From assembly GCA_031289995.1 (NCBI GenBank), contig JAITOI010000035.1:1-13298 (forward strand): a DNA stretch of 13,298 nucleotides. Direction: 5' to 3'. Numbering within the stretch: the stretch's first letter is position 1; each line of letters opens with the position of its first letter. This document shows, piece after piece, positions 5,738-13,197 of this stretch. Source of the DNA: Prevotellaceae bacterium. GTDB lineage: Bacteria; Bacteroidota; Bacteroidia; Bacteroidales; UBA932. A program made the translations under genes and the position numbers. The notes under the pieces were generated by a model. That model was not told where the DNA came from and did no database searches. It worked only from the letters and a program-made list of their open reading frames with translations.

Positions 5738-8638
5738 ATGTGGGGTAAAAAATTTCTATACCTGCTGCTGATTGGCAGCGCAACATTGGCCTCGCCGCAC
5801 ACGCTGGCGCAGGCCACGTCGCAGCCAGCAAAAGCTACCAACAGCGAGGCTAAAAAAGTTGTCGACCAAGCCAACAGCGAGATTAAAAAGGGTGCCGACC
5901 AAATCAACGCCGACCTGAAAAAAGTTACCGATAAGGTGAGCGGTAAGGTGAACAGCAAGCTCGAAAAAGTGGACGAAAAAATCGAAGACAAGCGGGCTGC
6001 GATAGACGAAAAAAAGGAGCGGTTGAAGGCAAAAACCATCAAGAAAAATACCCTGGTGATGCGCACCTACCACAACGTTACGGCCTACTACAACGTGTAC
6101 TTCAACGGCAACGAGAGCTTCAAAGAGGGCACCCAAAAGGCAGCCAAAGATTACCCCTTCGACTACACCGAAATTTTGCCGATGTTCACCTTCGAGGCTA
6201 AGCCCATTCCCGAAATGGTGAAAACCGAGATGGGGCGCGTGCTTGAGAAGGCAGACAAGACCATCAAAAAGCACTCCATTACCATCAAGCCCGAAATAAA
6301 AAAGGGCAAGCGGCTGACCAAAAAAGACCAAGAATTTTACAACCGGCGCGAGTTCTGCAACTCCATCGACGACGCGTACATGCTCATCGCCAAGGCCAAC
6401 GTTTACCTGCACGAATACGAGCTGGCGATAATGGCATTCGACCTCGTGGCGGTGGAATTTCCCTACGAGCCGACAGTCTATGAAGCCCGCATCTGGACTG
6501 CCGTCGTTGCCGGAGCGAAGGAGGATTTGCCCCGCGAGCGCGAGCTTATCGACGCGCTGATGGCCGACAAAAAATTTCCTGCCAAGGAGTACGGCAAGCT
6601 GCTCAACTCGGCTGTGGCCGACGTGCTCATCCGCGAAAAACGCTACGAGGAAGCCATACCCAAAGTGGAGCTGGCGCTGCGCAGTACATGGAGCCGCGTG
6701 GAGAGGCAGCGCTACCACTTCATCCTTGGCCAGCTCTACCAAAAAATCGGCAAGCCCAACGTCGCCATCGGGCACTACAACAGGCTCATCAGGTCAATGC
6801 CATCCTACGATTTGGAGTTCCACGCGAGGCTCAACAAGGCTTTCCTGTCCACCGGTGCGCAGGGCGAAAGCATGAAAAAAATGCTGCTCAAAATGGCCAA
6901 GGATGAAAAAAATAAGGACTACCTCGACAAGATTTACTACGCGCTGGCGGAGATTGAAATGAACGCGAAGCACACCGAGCAAGGCGTGGAGTACTACCGC
7001 CTGTCGGCTGCCAACGCCAAGCCCGAAAGCCCGCAACGCCTGCTGTCGTGCTACACGCTGGCCAAGTATTTCGAGGCGCACGGCGAGTACGAATCGGCGC
7101 AAGCCTACTACGACAGCACCGCCACCGTTATGCCCAAAGACCACCCCGACTACAGCATGGTGAGCAACAAGGCGCTCAACCTCGGCAAGCTGGCCGCCAA
7201 CCTGCGCATCATCAAAACCGAGGACAGCCTGCAGCACATTGCCCGCATGAGCGACAAGGAGCGCGAAAAATATGTCAAGACGCAGATTGCGCAAGCCAAG
7301 ACCAACGCCGAGCGCAGGGAGCGCGAGGAGGAGCATCGCGCCGTGCGCGCAGAGGTGGCCGCTGCCAGCGCCGCCAACCTTGCGACGCCAACCACCGGCA
7401 AGTGGTACTTCTACAACCCGCAGCTCATAGTATCAGGCCTCGCCGAGTTCCGCAAAACCTGGGGCACGCGAAAATTGGCCGACAACTGGCGGCGCGAAAG
7501 CAAGGCTCTGGCACCCGAATTTGCCATGCCATCGAGCGACGGCAGCCCGCCACAGGACAACGATGTAGAGCAGCTGCCCGAAGACCAAACCGAAGAGTTT
7601 TACCTCGCCAACGTGCCCTTCACCGACACGCTGATGGCCGAAAGCAACACGCGCCTGATGGAGGCCATGTTTGACGCAGCTATGGTTTACAAAAACGACA
7701 TCCGCGACCAGCCCAACGCCATCGCCATGTACGAAACGCTGCTCAAGCGCTTCCCCGACACGCGCCACCAGCTCGAAGCCTACTTCTACCTCTACGTGCT
7801 CTACCACGAGGCTGGCAACGAGCCGCAGGCCGACAAGTACAAGGAATTGCTGTACACCAAATACCCCGATGAGCTGCTCACCAAGTACGTGAAAGACCCC
7901 TCCTACGTGTCCGACAAAATGCTCTACGAAAAGGAGGCCAACCAGCTCTTTGAAGATGCCTACAGCCTCTACCAAAAGGGCGAGTACGGTCAAGCCGTAG
8001 CCCTTGCCACGCAAGGCGCGAGCAAGTACGTCGAGCTGCCCGTGGCGGCCAACCTCAAGCTGCTGCACGTGATGGCCACCGGCGGAAGCAGCCGCAACAT
8101 CGGGCAGTACATCGCGGGGCTGAACGAGGTGGTGAGCGCCTACCCGGGCACCGACGTGGCCACCATTGCTGCCGATATGCTTGAGCGCGTCAAGAAGCAC
8201 GAAATTTCGCTCATCAGCGAGCGCGACTCCATGCCCCAGCAGGACACCGCCGCCGCCGCTGCTGTGGGCTACACCACCGACGACGGCGAAAGCGCATACA
8301 TCCTCGTCCTCGAAAAGGAAGGCCTCGACCAAAATCAGCTCCGCTTCAACTTCATCGCCTTCAACGCCGACATCGATGCCGACGAGCTGAACGTAGAGCT
8401 GGCGCCGCTTTCCGACCAACTCGTCATCCTCAAAGTGGGCAAATTCAAAACCCTCAGCGAGGCCTGCGTCTACTACAAAAAGGTGAAGGCTTTCCCCGGC
8501 ATTTTTAAGGACATTGCCATCAAAAACAACTTCCCGTTTGCCATCACCCAGAACAACCTTACGCTCTTTGAGCAGAGCAAAATTATCAGCGCCTACGACA
8601 GCTTTTTTCGCAGCTCTGTGCTGCCCAATTTTCCATGA
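5738..8638 (+). CDS. porW: T9SS component PorW/SprE, TPR protein with extra N-terminal helical repeats
   Basis: This 966-residue exported TPR protein resembles PorW of Porphyromonas and SprE of Flavobacterium, which are needed for type IX secretion and are thought to link the trans-envelope motor with the outer-membrane translocon. Seen: a signal peptide (about 1-26, K-K then a hydrophobic core ending L-A-Q-A); a Lys/Glu-rich segment with 11-residue periodicity (37-91); the family hallmark Y-H-N-V-T-A-Y-Y-N-V-Y-F-N-G (111-124); TPR-like helices (about 200-520); an acidic/basic coiled region near 500-545; G-K-W-Y-F-Y-N-P-Q-L (554-563) with W-G-T-R-K-L-A-D-N-W-R-R; more TPRs (about 640-800); and a small SPOR-like alpha/beta end (about 853-955). 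Oddity: known homologues are lipoproteins, but here the first Cys is residue 207, so there is no lipobox; an in-frame TAG at 5717 excludes a longer start. The stop is 35 nt before porX, so the two are probably co-transcribed. Confidence 0.88.
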   Translation: MWGKKFLYLLLIGSATLASPHTLAQATSQPAKATNSEAKKVVDQANSEIKKGADQINADLKKVTDKVSGKVNSKLEKVDEKIEDKRAAIDEKKERLKAKTIKKNTLVMRTYHNVTAYYNVYFNGNESFKEGTQKAAKDYPFDYTEILPMFTFEAKPIPEMVKTEMGRVLEKADKTIKKHSITIKPEIKKGKRLTKKDQEFYNRREFCNSIDDAYMLIAKANVYLHEYELAIMAFDLVAVEFPYEPTVYEARIWTAVVAGAKEDLPRERELIDALMADKKFPAKEYGKLLNSAVADVLIREKRYEEAIPKVELALRSTWSRVERQRYHFILGQLYQKIGKPNVAIGHYNRLIRSMPSYDLEFHARLNKAFLSTGAQGESMKKMLLKMAKDEKNKDYLDKIYYALAEIEMNAKHTEQGVEYYRLSAANAKPESPQRLLSCYTLAKYFEAHGEYESAQAYYDSTATVMPKDHPDYSMVSNKALNLGKLAANLRIIKTEDSLQHIARMSDKEREKYVKTQIAQAKTNAERREREEEHRAVRAEVAAASAANLATPTTGKWYFYNPQLIVSGLAEFRKTWGTRKLADNWRRESKALAPEFAMPSSDGSPPQDNDVEQLPEDQTEEFYLANVPFTDTLMAESNTRLMEAMFDAAMVYKNDIRDQPNAIAMYETLLKRFPDTRHQLEAYFYLYVLYHEAGNEPQADKYKELLYTKYPDELLTKYVKDPSYVSDKMLYEKEANQLFEDAYSLYQKGEYGQAVALATQGASKYVELPVAANLKLLHVMATGGSSRNIGQYIAGLNEVVSAYPGTDVATIAADMLERVKKHEISLISERDSMPQQDTAAAAAVGYTTDDGESAYILVLEKEGLDQNQLRFNFIAFNADIDADELNVELAPLSDQLVILKVGKFKTLSEACVYYKKVKAFPGIFKDIAIKNNFPFAITQNNLTLFEQSKIISAYDSFFRSSVLPNFP

Positions 8639-8673
8639 TTTTCCATAATTTTTTTATCCTAATTTATTTTTTT

Positions 8674-10236
8674 ATGAGCACTAGTAATTGCATTTTGTGG
8701 ATTGATGACGAGGTGGAGATGCTCCGACCTCACATCCTGTTTCTTGAAAACAAAGGCTACGCCCTGCACACCGTGAGCAACGGTCAGGACGCCCTCGACC
8801 TCATCAAGAGCAACCCGTACGACTTGATTTTCCTCGACGACAACATGCCCGGACTTCGTGGCATCGAGACGTTGAAGCTCATCAAGGAGATTAACCCCAC
8901 CCTGCCTGTGGTAATGATTACCAAGAGCGAGGAGGAGGACGTGATGAACAAGGCCATCGGCTCCAAAATTGCCGACTACCTCATCAAGCCCGTCAACCCT
9001 AACCAGGTGTTGATGTCCATCAAAAAGGTGCTGCACCACCGGCAAATTATCACCGAGCACTTCACGGCCGACTACCGCGAAGAGTTTGGCAAAATCGCCC
9101 AGCAGCTCAACGATGCGCGCTGCATCGACGACTGGTACGTCCTCTACCGAAAGATGACCGACCACAACATCAGCTTGCGCGACATTAATGACGAAAGCGT
9201 GCACGAAATTCTGTCGTACCAGCACAACGAGGTGAACAACGAGTTCTGCAAATTCATCAGCCGAAACTACCTCCGCTGGTTCGACCGCAACTCGCCCAAC
9301 GACCGCCCGCTCATGTCGCACACCCTGCTTCGCGACAAGCTTTTTCCGATGTTTGCCGAGGGCGAAAAGGTGGCCTTTATGCTGGTCGACAACCTGCGCT
9401 ACGACCAGTGGCGCGCCATCATGCCCATCGTGCAGGAGTACTACCGAGTGGAGCGCGACGAGCTCTACTGCACCATTTTGCCCACGGCCACGCAGTACGC
9501 ACGCAACGCCATCTTCGCCGGGCTGATGCCCTCCGAAATCGAAAAGCTCACGCCCGACTACTGGCTCAACGACGAGGAGGATGGCGGCAAAAATCAGTTC
9601 GAGGAGGAGTTCCTGCGCCGCCAAATGCAGCGCTACGGCGTCAACGCCACGCTCTACTTCCGCAAAATGGTGGGCAACAACGGAGGCCGACAAATGCTCA
9701 GCGAGCTGCACAAGCTCGACAGCTGCAACTTCGCCGCGCTCATCTACAACTTCGTGGACGAGCTCTCGCACGCCCGCACCAGCTCGCACATCGTGCGCGG
9801 GTTGGCCGAAGACGAGGCCGCCTACCGCTCGCTCACCCGCTCGTGGTTTGAGCACTCCGACCTGCTCGAGCTGTTCAAGGAGCTCTCCGCACGGCGATTC
9901 AAAATCCTCCTCTCCAGCGACCACGGAACGGTGCGCGTGAGCAACCCCGTCAAGATTGTGGGCGACCGCAACACCTCCACCAACCTGCGCTACAAAACAG
10001 GCAAAGCCCTCTCGTACGAGGCCAAGGAGGTGTTCGAAATTGTCCACCCCGAAGACGCCTTTTTGCCCCGCACCAACCTGTCGAGCCGCTACGTCTTTGC
10101 CCGCAACCGCGACTTTTTCGCCTACCCCAACAACTACAACGCCAACGTGAAATACTACCGCGACACCTTCCAGCACGGCGGCATTTCGATGGAGGAAATG
10201 TTGGTGCCGATGATTACCATGACGCCGAATGTGTGA
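8674..10236 (+). CDS. porX: T9SS response regulator PorX (receiver plus PglZ phosphodiesterase)
   Basis: This cytoplasmic protein of 520 residues is close to P. gingivalis PorX (518). The receiver domain (about 5-120) has acidic pair D11-D12, phospho-acceptor D55 in L-D-D-N-M-P-G, T83 and K105 (Y-L-I-K-P). A helical linker (about 125-215) follows. The PglZ/alkaline-phosphatase-like domain shows the metal and catalytic set: D239 (V-D-N-L-R-Y-D), T271 (L-P-T-A-T-Q-Y), D362 and H366 (V-D-E-L-S-H), D416-H417 (S-D-H-G-T) and H501 (F-Q-H-G-G). In studied species PorX works with sensor PorY, contacts the T9SS motor protein PorL, and its PglZ domain cleaves oligonucleotides. All key residues are present, so it should be active. 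The start at 8674 gives the normal receiver N-terminus; an ATG at 8635 overlapping the porW stop would add hydrophobic residues and is less likely. It lies directly downstream of porW; no porY is in view. Confidence 0.94.
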   Translation: MSTSNCILWIDDEVEMLRPHILFLENKGYALHTVSNGQDALDLIKSNPYDLIFLDDNMPGLRGIETLKLIKEINPTLPVVMITKSEEEDVMNKAIGSKIADYLIKPVNPNQVLMSIKKVLHHRQIITEHFTADYREEFGKIAQQLNDARCIDDWYVLYRKMTDHNISLRDINDESVHEILSYQHNEVNNEFCKFISRNYLRWFDRNSPNDRPLMSHTLLRDKLFPMFAEGEKVAFMLVDNLRYDQWRAIMPIVQEYYRVERDELYCTILPTATQYARNAIFAGLMPSEIEKLTPDYWLNDEEDGGKNQFEEEFLRRQMQRYGVNATLYFRKMVGNNGGRQMLSELHKLDSCNFAALIYNFVDELSHARTSSHIVRGLAEDEAAYRSLTRSWFEHSDLLELFKELSARRFKILLSSDHGTVRVSNPVKIVGDRNTSTNLRYKTGKALSYEAKEVFEIVHPEDAFLPRTNLSSRYVFARNRDFFAYPNNYNANVKYYRDTFQHGGISMEEMLVPMITMTPNV

Positions 10237-10247
10237 GCTTGAAGAGG

Positions 10248-10326
10248 TTTACAGAATTTCAGAATTTACAGATTAAATACGCGCAGCTTTCTTAGCCTGT
10301 AAATACTGAAAATTCTGAAAATTCTG
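10248..10326. repeat. Imperfect inverted repeat after porX
   Basis: CAGAATTTCAGAATTTACAG (10252-10271) is nearly complementary to 10297-10317 (CTGTAAATACTGAAAATTCTG without its extra A), with one mismatch and one inserted base. A further AAAATTCTG follows. The loop is about 25 nt. Each arm is itself a tandem of CAGAATTT-type units. The hairpin begins 12 nt after the porX stop and could act as a terminator or transcript-end stabiliser, but it has no T-tract, so it may be only a dispersed repeat. It takes up much of the 193-nt porX-GH2 gap; the rest holds the promoter at 10363-10391. Confidence 0.55.
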
Positions 10327-10362
10327 ATTCGGACAAACAAATAGGTATCATATAGATTATAG

Positions 10363-10391
10363 TTGCAAAATAAAAAAAATGTTTATCTTTG
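10363..10391 (+). promoter_or_regulatory. Bacteroides-type promoter of the GH2 gene
   Basis: TTG at 10363-10365 and TATCTTTG at 10384-10391 fit the Bacteroidota sigma-ABfr consensus (TTG at -33, TAnnTTTG at -7) with an 18-bp spacer, in an A/T-rich stretch. Transcription would begin near 10397, giving a leader of about 33 nt before the ATG at 10430. It indicates the GH2 gene is transcribed separately from porX. Confidence 0.8.
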
Positions 10392-10429
10392 TGGTCATTA
10401 TCTCAAAACAAACATATCAATAACTCAAA

Positions 10430-13027
10430 ATGAAAATGAAAGCAAAACTTTTTTTCATCCTCCTATGCGCTGCCACATCGCTCCATGCGCAACGCGTGGA
10501 GCGCACCATCAACGATGGCTGGCGCTTTGTGCAGGGCAACGCTGCGGCAACTTTGGCCGCACCCGACAGCGTTGTGGGCGAGCTGGTGCAGCTGCCGCAC
10601 TCGTGGAACAGCGACGCCTACGTCAGCAAAAACTACTACCGCGGCGAAGGCTGGTACTTCCGCACGCTTAGCCTGAGCGAGGCCGACTTGCAGCGTAGGC
10701 TGCTGCTGCATTTCGAGGCCGCCAACCACAGCGCCACGCTCTACGTCAACGGCAGCGAGGCAGGCACGCACCACGGCGGCTACACCGCTTTCGCGTTCGA
10801 CATCACCGCGCTGTGCCGAGCTGGCAGCAATGCCATTGCGGTGCGCGTGAGCAACGAGCACAACGGCTACGTGCTGCCGCTGTCGGGCGACTTCACCATC
10901 TTTGGCGGCATCTACCGCGACGTGTGGTTGGTGAGCGTACCGCAGCAGCACTTCTCGTTTGCGGGCGGCGCAAAGGGCGTGTTTGCCACCACGCCCAAGG
11001 TGAGCGCAGGCGAGGCGCAGTGGCAGGTTAGCGCCGCGCTGCGCAACGATTCCGACGCGCCCTGCAAGCTCATCGTGGAGCACGAATTGCTTTCGCCCGA
11101 CGGCAAAAAAGCGGGCGCAATGCAGCAAACCGTAACGCTTGCAGCCCGCACGGAGCAAAGCCTGCGGAGCATCGTGAGCAGCCTGAAGCAGCCCCTGCTC
11201 TGGTCGCCCGAAGCGCCAAACCTCTACCGGCTGCGCACCGTTTTGCGCGACGCGAAGAGCGGACGAGAGCTCGACAAAGTCAGCGCCAGCATTGGCTTCC
11301 GGTGGTTTAATGTCGACGCCGAAAAGGGCTTCTTCCTGAACGGAAAACACTACAAGCTGCGCGGCATTTGCCGCCACCAAGACCAGCAGCCGCAGGCCAA
11401 CGCGCTGAGCGACGAGCAGCACCGGCGCGACATCAGGCTCGCCAAGGAGATGGGCGCAAACTTCATCCGCATTTCGCACTACCCGCAGGACGAGGCCGTC
11501 GTCGAGCAGTGCGACCGATTGGGCATCATCGCCTGGGAGGAAATTCCGATTATCGACATCACCCATCCCGACCCGCAATTCGACACGCTTTGCCACACCT
11601 CGCTGCGCGAAATGGTGCGACAGCACTACAACCATCCCTCCATCGTGATGTGGGGCTACATGAACGAGGTCATGCTCCGACGTAGGCTGGTTGTGGGGCA
11701 CGACACCATCCTCTCCAACCGCGCGCACATCCTCGCGCTGGCGCAATCGCTCGAAAAGCAGCTCAAGGCCGACGACCCCGCACGCCTCTCCACCATTGCC
11801 TTTGGCGACGCCAACTACTACTACGAGGCAGGCCTTGGCCACATCACCGACTTGGTGGGATGGAACATCTACACGGGCTGGTACGGCGGCCAGGCCAGCA
11901 ACATCGGGGCTTCGCTGGAGCGCAAGCACCGCGAGCATCCCGACCGGCCGATGATGGTGAGCGAGTACGGCGCAGGCAGCGACCGCCGCCTGCACTCGCT
12001 TCAGCCGCGCATTTTCGACTTCAGCATCGAGTACCAGCAGCAGTATTTGGAAGCCTACATCCCCGCCATCGAGCGCTACGACTACGTTTTGGGAGGCGCA
12101 CAGTGGAACTTCGTGGACTTCGGCTCCGCCGTGCGCGACGAGTCGATGCCGCGCATCAACAACAAGGGATTGTTCTACGCCGACCGCACACCAAAGGACG
12201 TGTACTACCTCTTCAAAGCCGCATGGCGCAACGATTTGCCGGTGCTGCACATCGCCTCGCGCGACTGGGCTGAGCGCGTAACGGTGAGCGATACGGCGGT
12301 GGCGCAACCCATCAAAATTTACACCAACCTGCCCTCGGTGGAGCTGCTCGTCAACGGCGTGTCGCAAGGCCAGCGCTCGGTTGAAAACCACACGGCCACG
12401 TTCCACGTCAAGCTCGGCAACGGCACCTACAGCCTCGTTGCGCGGGGCGAAAGCGCGGAGGACGTCATGCTGCTCCGCTCAACGCTGGTGCCGCTTAGAC
12501 TCGCATCGGCGGAGCTCAACGGCCTGGAGCTGGCGGTCAACGTGGGCAGCAGCTGCTCGTACACCGCGCCACACAGCGGCCTCACCTGGCTGCCCGACCA
12601 GCCCTACGCTGCCGGCAGCTGGGGCTACGTGGATGGCCGCGCCCACCGCTCGCAAACGCAGGTGATGGGCACCGCCGACAACCCGCTCTACCAAACGCTT
12701 CGCGACAGCCTCACCGCCTACCGCTTCGACCTGCCCGACGGCGACTACGAGCTCGAGCTGCTGCTGGCCGACCTCTTCAACAAAGCCTCCAACGTGGTTT
12801 ACCAGCTGGGCGCACAGCAAAACATAGCGCAGTCCACCAACAAGCTCCGCCTGCTCATCAACGGCGCCGAGGTCGACGTGCTGCAGCCCGCCCTGCTGCT
12901 GGGTTTCTACCGCGCCACCACGCGCCGCTACCTCGTGCAGGCGCGGGGCGGACAGGGTATCGTCGTTACCTTCGAGGCTTTGCAGGGACGGGCGTTTTTG
13001 AATGGGATTAAGGTGAGGTTGATTTGA
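10430..13027 (+). CDS. Secreted glycoside hydrolase family 2 protein, beta-galactosidase-like
   Basis: This 865-residue exported GH2 enzyme has a signal peptide (1-20, K-A-K then F-F-I-L-L-C-A-A, ending L-H-A-Q). A jelly-roll sugar-binding domain (about 22-185) contains G-W-Y-F-R-T and L-Y-V-N-G, and an immunoglobulin-like domain follows (about 190-290). The TIM barrel (about 295-590) starts at F-F-L-N-G-K-H-Y-K-L-R-G and has acid/base E413 in W-G-Y-M-N-E and likely nucleophile E512 in M-V-S-E-Y-G-A; their 99-residue spacing is normal for GH2. A small beta domain like those in bacterial galactosidases (about 615-680, V-E-L-L-V-N-G) and a malectin-like C-terminal domain (about 740-865) follow. 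It probably removes terminal beta-linked galactose or a related sugar in the periplasm. The acid/base motif lacks the N-E-P of beta-glucuronidases, but specificity is not provable. No T9SS C-terminal domain or SusCD neighbours are seen. The start ATG has an A-rich leader; the second Met two codons on is also possible. Confidence 0.9.
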   Translation: MKMKAKLFFILLCAATSLHAQRVERTINDGWRFVQGNAAATLAAPDSVVGELVQLPHSWNSDAYVSKNYYRGEGWYFRTLSLSEADLQRRLLLHFEAANHSATLYVNGSEAGTHHGGYTAFAFDITALCRAGSNAIAVRVSNEHNGYVLPLSGDFTIFGGIYRDVWLVSVPQQHFSFAGGAKGVFATTPKVSAGEAQWQVSAALRNDSDAPCKLIVEHELLSPDGKKAGAMQQTVTLAARTEQSLRSIVSSLKQPLLWSPEAPNLYRLRTVLRDAKSGRELDKVSASIGFRWFNVDAEKGFFLNGKHYKLRGICRHQDQQPQANALSDEQHRRDIRLAKEMGANFIRISHYPQDEAVVEQCDRLGIIAWEEIPIIDITHPDPQFDTLCHTSLREMVRQHYNHPSIVMWGYMNEVMLRRRLVVGHDTILSNRAHILALAQSLEKQLKADDPARLSTIAFGDANYYYEAGLGHITDLVGWNIYTGWYGGQASNIGASLERKHREHPDRPMMVSEYGAGSDRRLHSLQPRIFDFSIEYQQQYLEAYIPAIERYDYVLGGAQWNFVDFGSAVRDESMPRINNKGLFYADRTPKDVYYLFKAAWRNDLPVLHIASRDWAERVTVSDTAVAQPIKIYTNLPSVELLVNGVSQGQRSVENHTATFHVKLGNGTYSLVARGESAEDVMLLRSTLVPLRLASAELNGLELAVNVGSSCSYTAPHSGLTWLPDQPYAAGSWGYVDGRAHRSQTQVMGTADNPLYQTLRDSLTAYRFDLPDGDYELELLLADLFNKASNVVYQLGAQQNIAQSTNKLRLLINGAEVDVLQPALLLGFYRATTRRYLVQARGGQGIVVTFEALQGRAFLNGIKVRLI

Positions 13028-13053
13028 AATTTGAAATTTAAGATTTAAGATTG
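13021..13053. repeat. AT-rich array at the GH2 stop codon
   Basis: Overlapping ATTTGAA and AGATTTA units run from inside the GH2 stop codon for about 33 bases. On the minus strand this reads as AAATCTT/CAAATTT units, the same family as the arrays at 5030-5209. No core like those at 5061 and 5127 is attached here. Confidence 0.55.
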
Positions 13054-13067
13054 CTCCTGCACAAGGC

Positions 13068-13102
13068 CGTCCAGCGGTGGATTTGAAATTCACCGCTGGA
13101 CG
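13068..13102. repeat. 35-bp near-perfect palindrome
   Basis: Arms CGTCCAGCGGTG (13068-13079) and CACCGCTGGACG (13091-13102) are exact complements. The interior continues the symmetry (ATTT, central G, AAAT) with one G/T pair that would wobble in RNA. There is no T-tract directly after, so it is not a standard terminator. It could be a REP-like dispersed hairpin, a protein-binding dyad or an RNA stability element. It is GC-rich against an AT-rich background. Confidence 0.8.
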
Positions 13103-13132
13103 ACAAAGCAAAGGCACTATGATTTTTTTTCA

Positions 13133-13165
13133 GGGCAACTGTATCAAACTGCTGTTGCCCTTTTT
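13133..13165 (+). terminator. Rho-independent terminator after the GH2 gene
   Basis: A 7-bp stem GGGCAAC (13133-13139) / GTTGCCC (13154-13160) with a 14-nt loop is followed at once by TTTTT (13161-13165). It lies 105 nt after the GH2 stop and serves + strand transcripts. On the minus strand the hairpin is followed by A residues, so it is not bidirectional. Confidence 0.75.
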
Positions 13166-13197
13166 ATGTTCTTTCACCCAACTCAACCCTTTTTACT

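Noticed and set aside
8635..8673. Alternative ATG start for PorX overlapping the porW stop
   Set aside because: It would add a hydrophobic N-terminus from AT-rich intergenic DNA to a cytoplasmic response regulator; the ATG at 8674 gives the family length and start.
8659..10176. 505-codon open frame antisense to porX
   Set aside because: It is valine/histidine-rich shadow translation; the sense strand has all receiver and PglZ active-site residues.
10463..12406. Long open frame (647 codons) antisense to the GH2 gene
   Set aside because: Same codon-bias effect; the composition is A/V/H/R-rich without domains, and the sense strand carries both GH2 catalytic motifs.
10430..13027. T9SS cargo status of the GH2 enzyme, given the neighbouring T9SS genes
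   Set aside because: The C-terminus is a malectin-like domain ending K-V-R-L-I; no T9SS sorting domain is visible, so plain Sec export is the better call.
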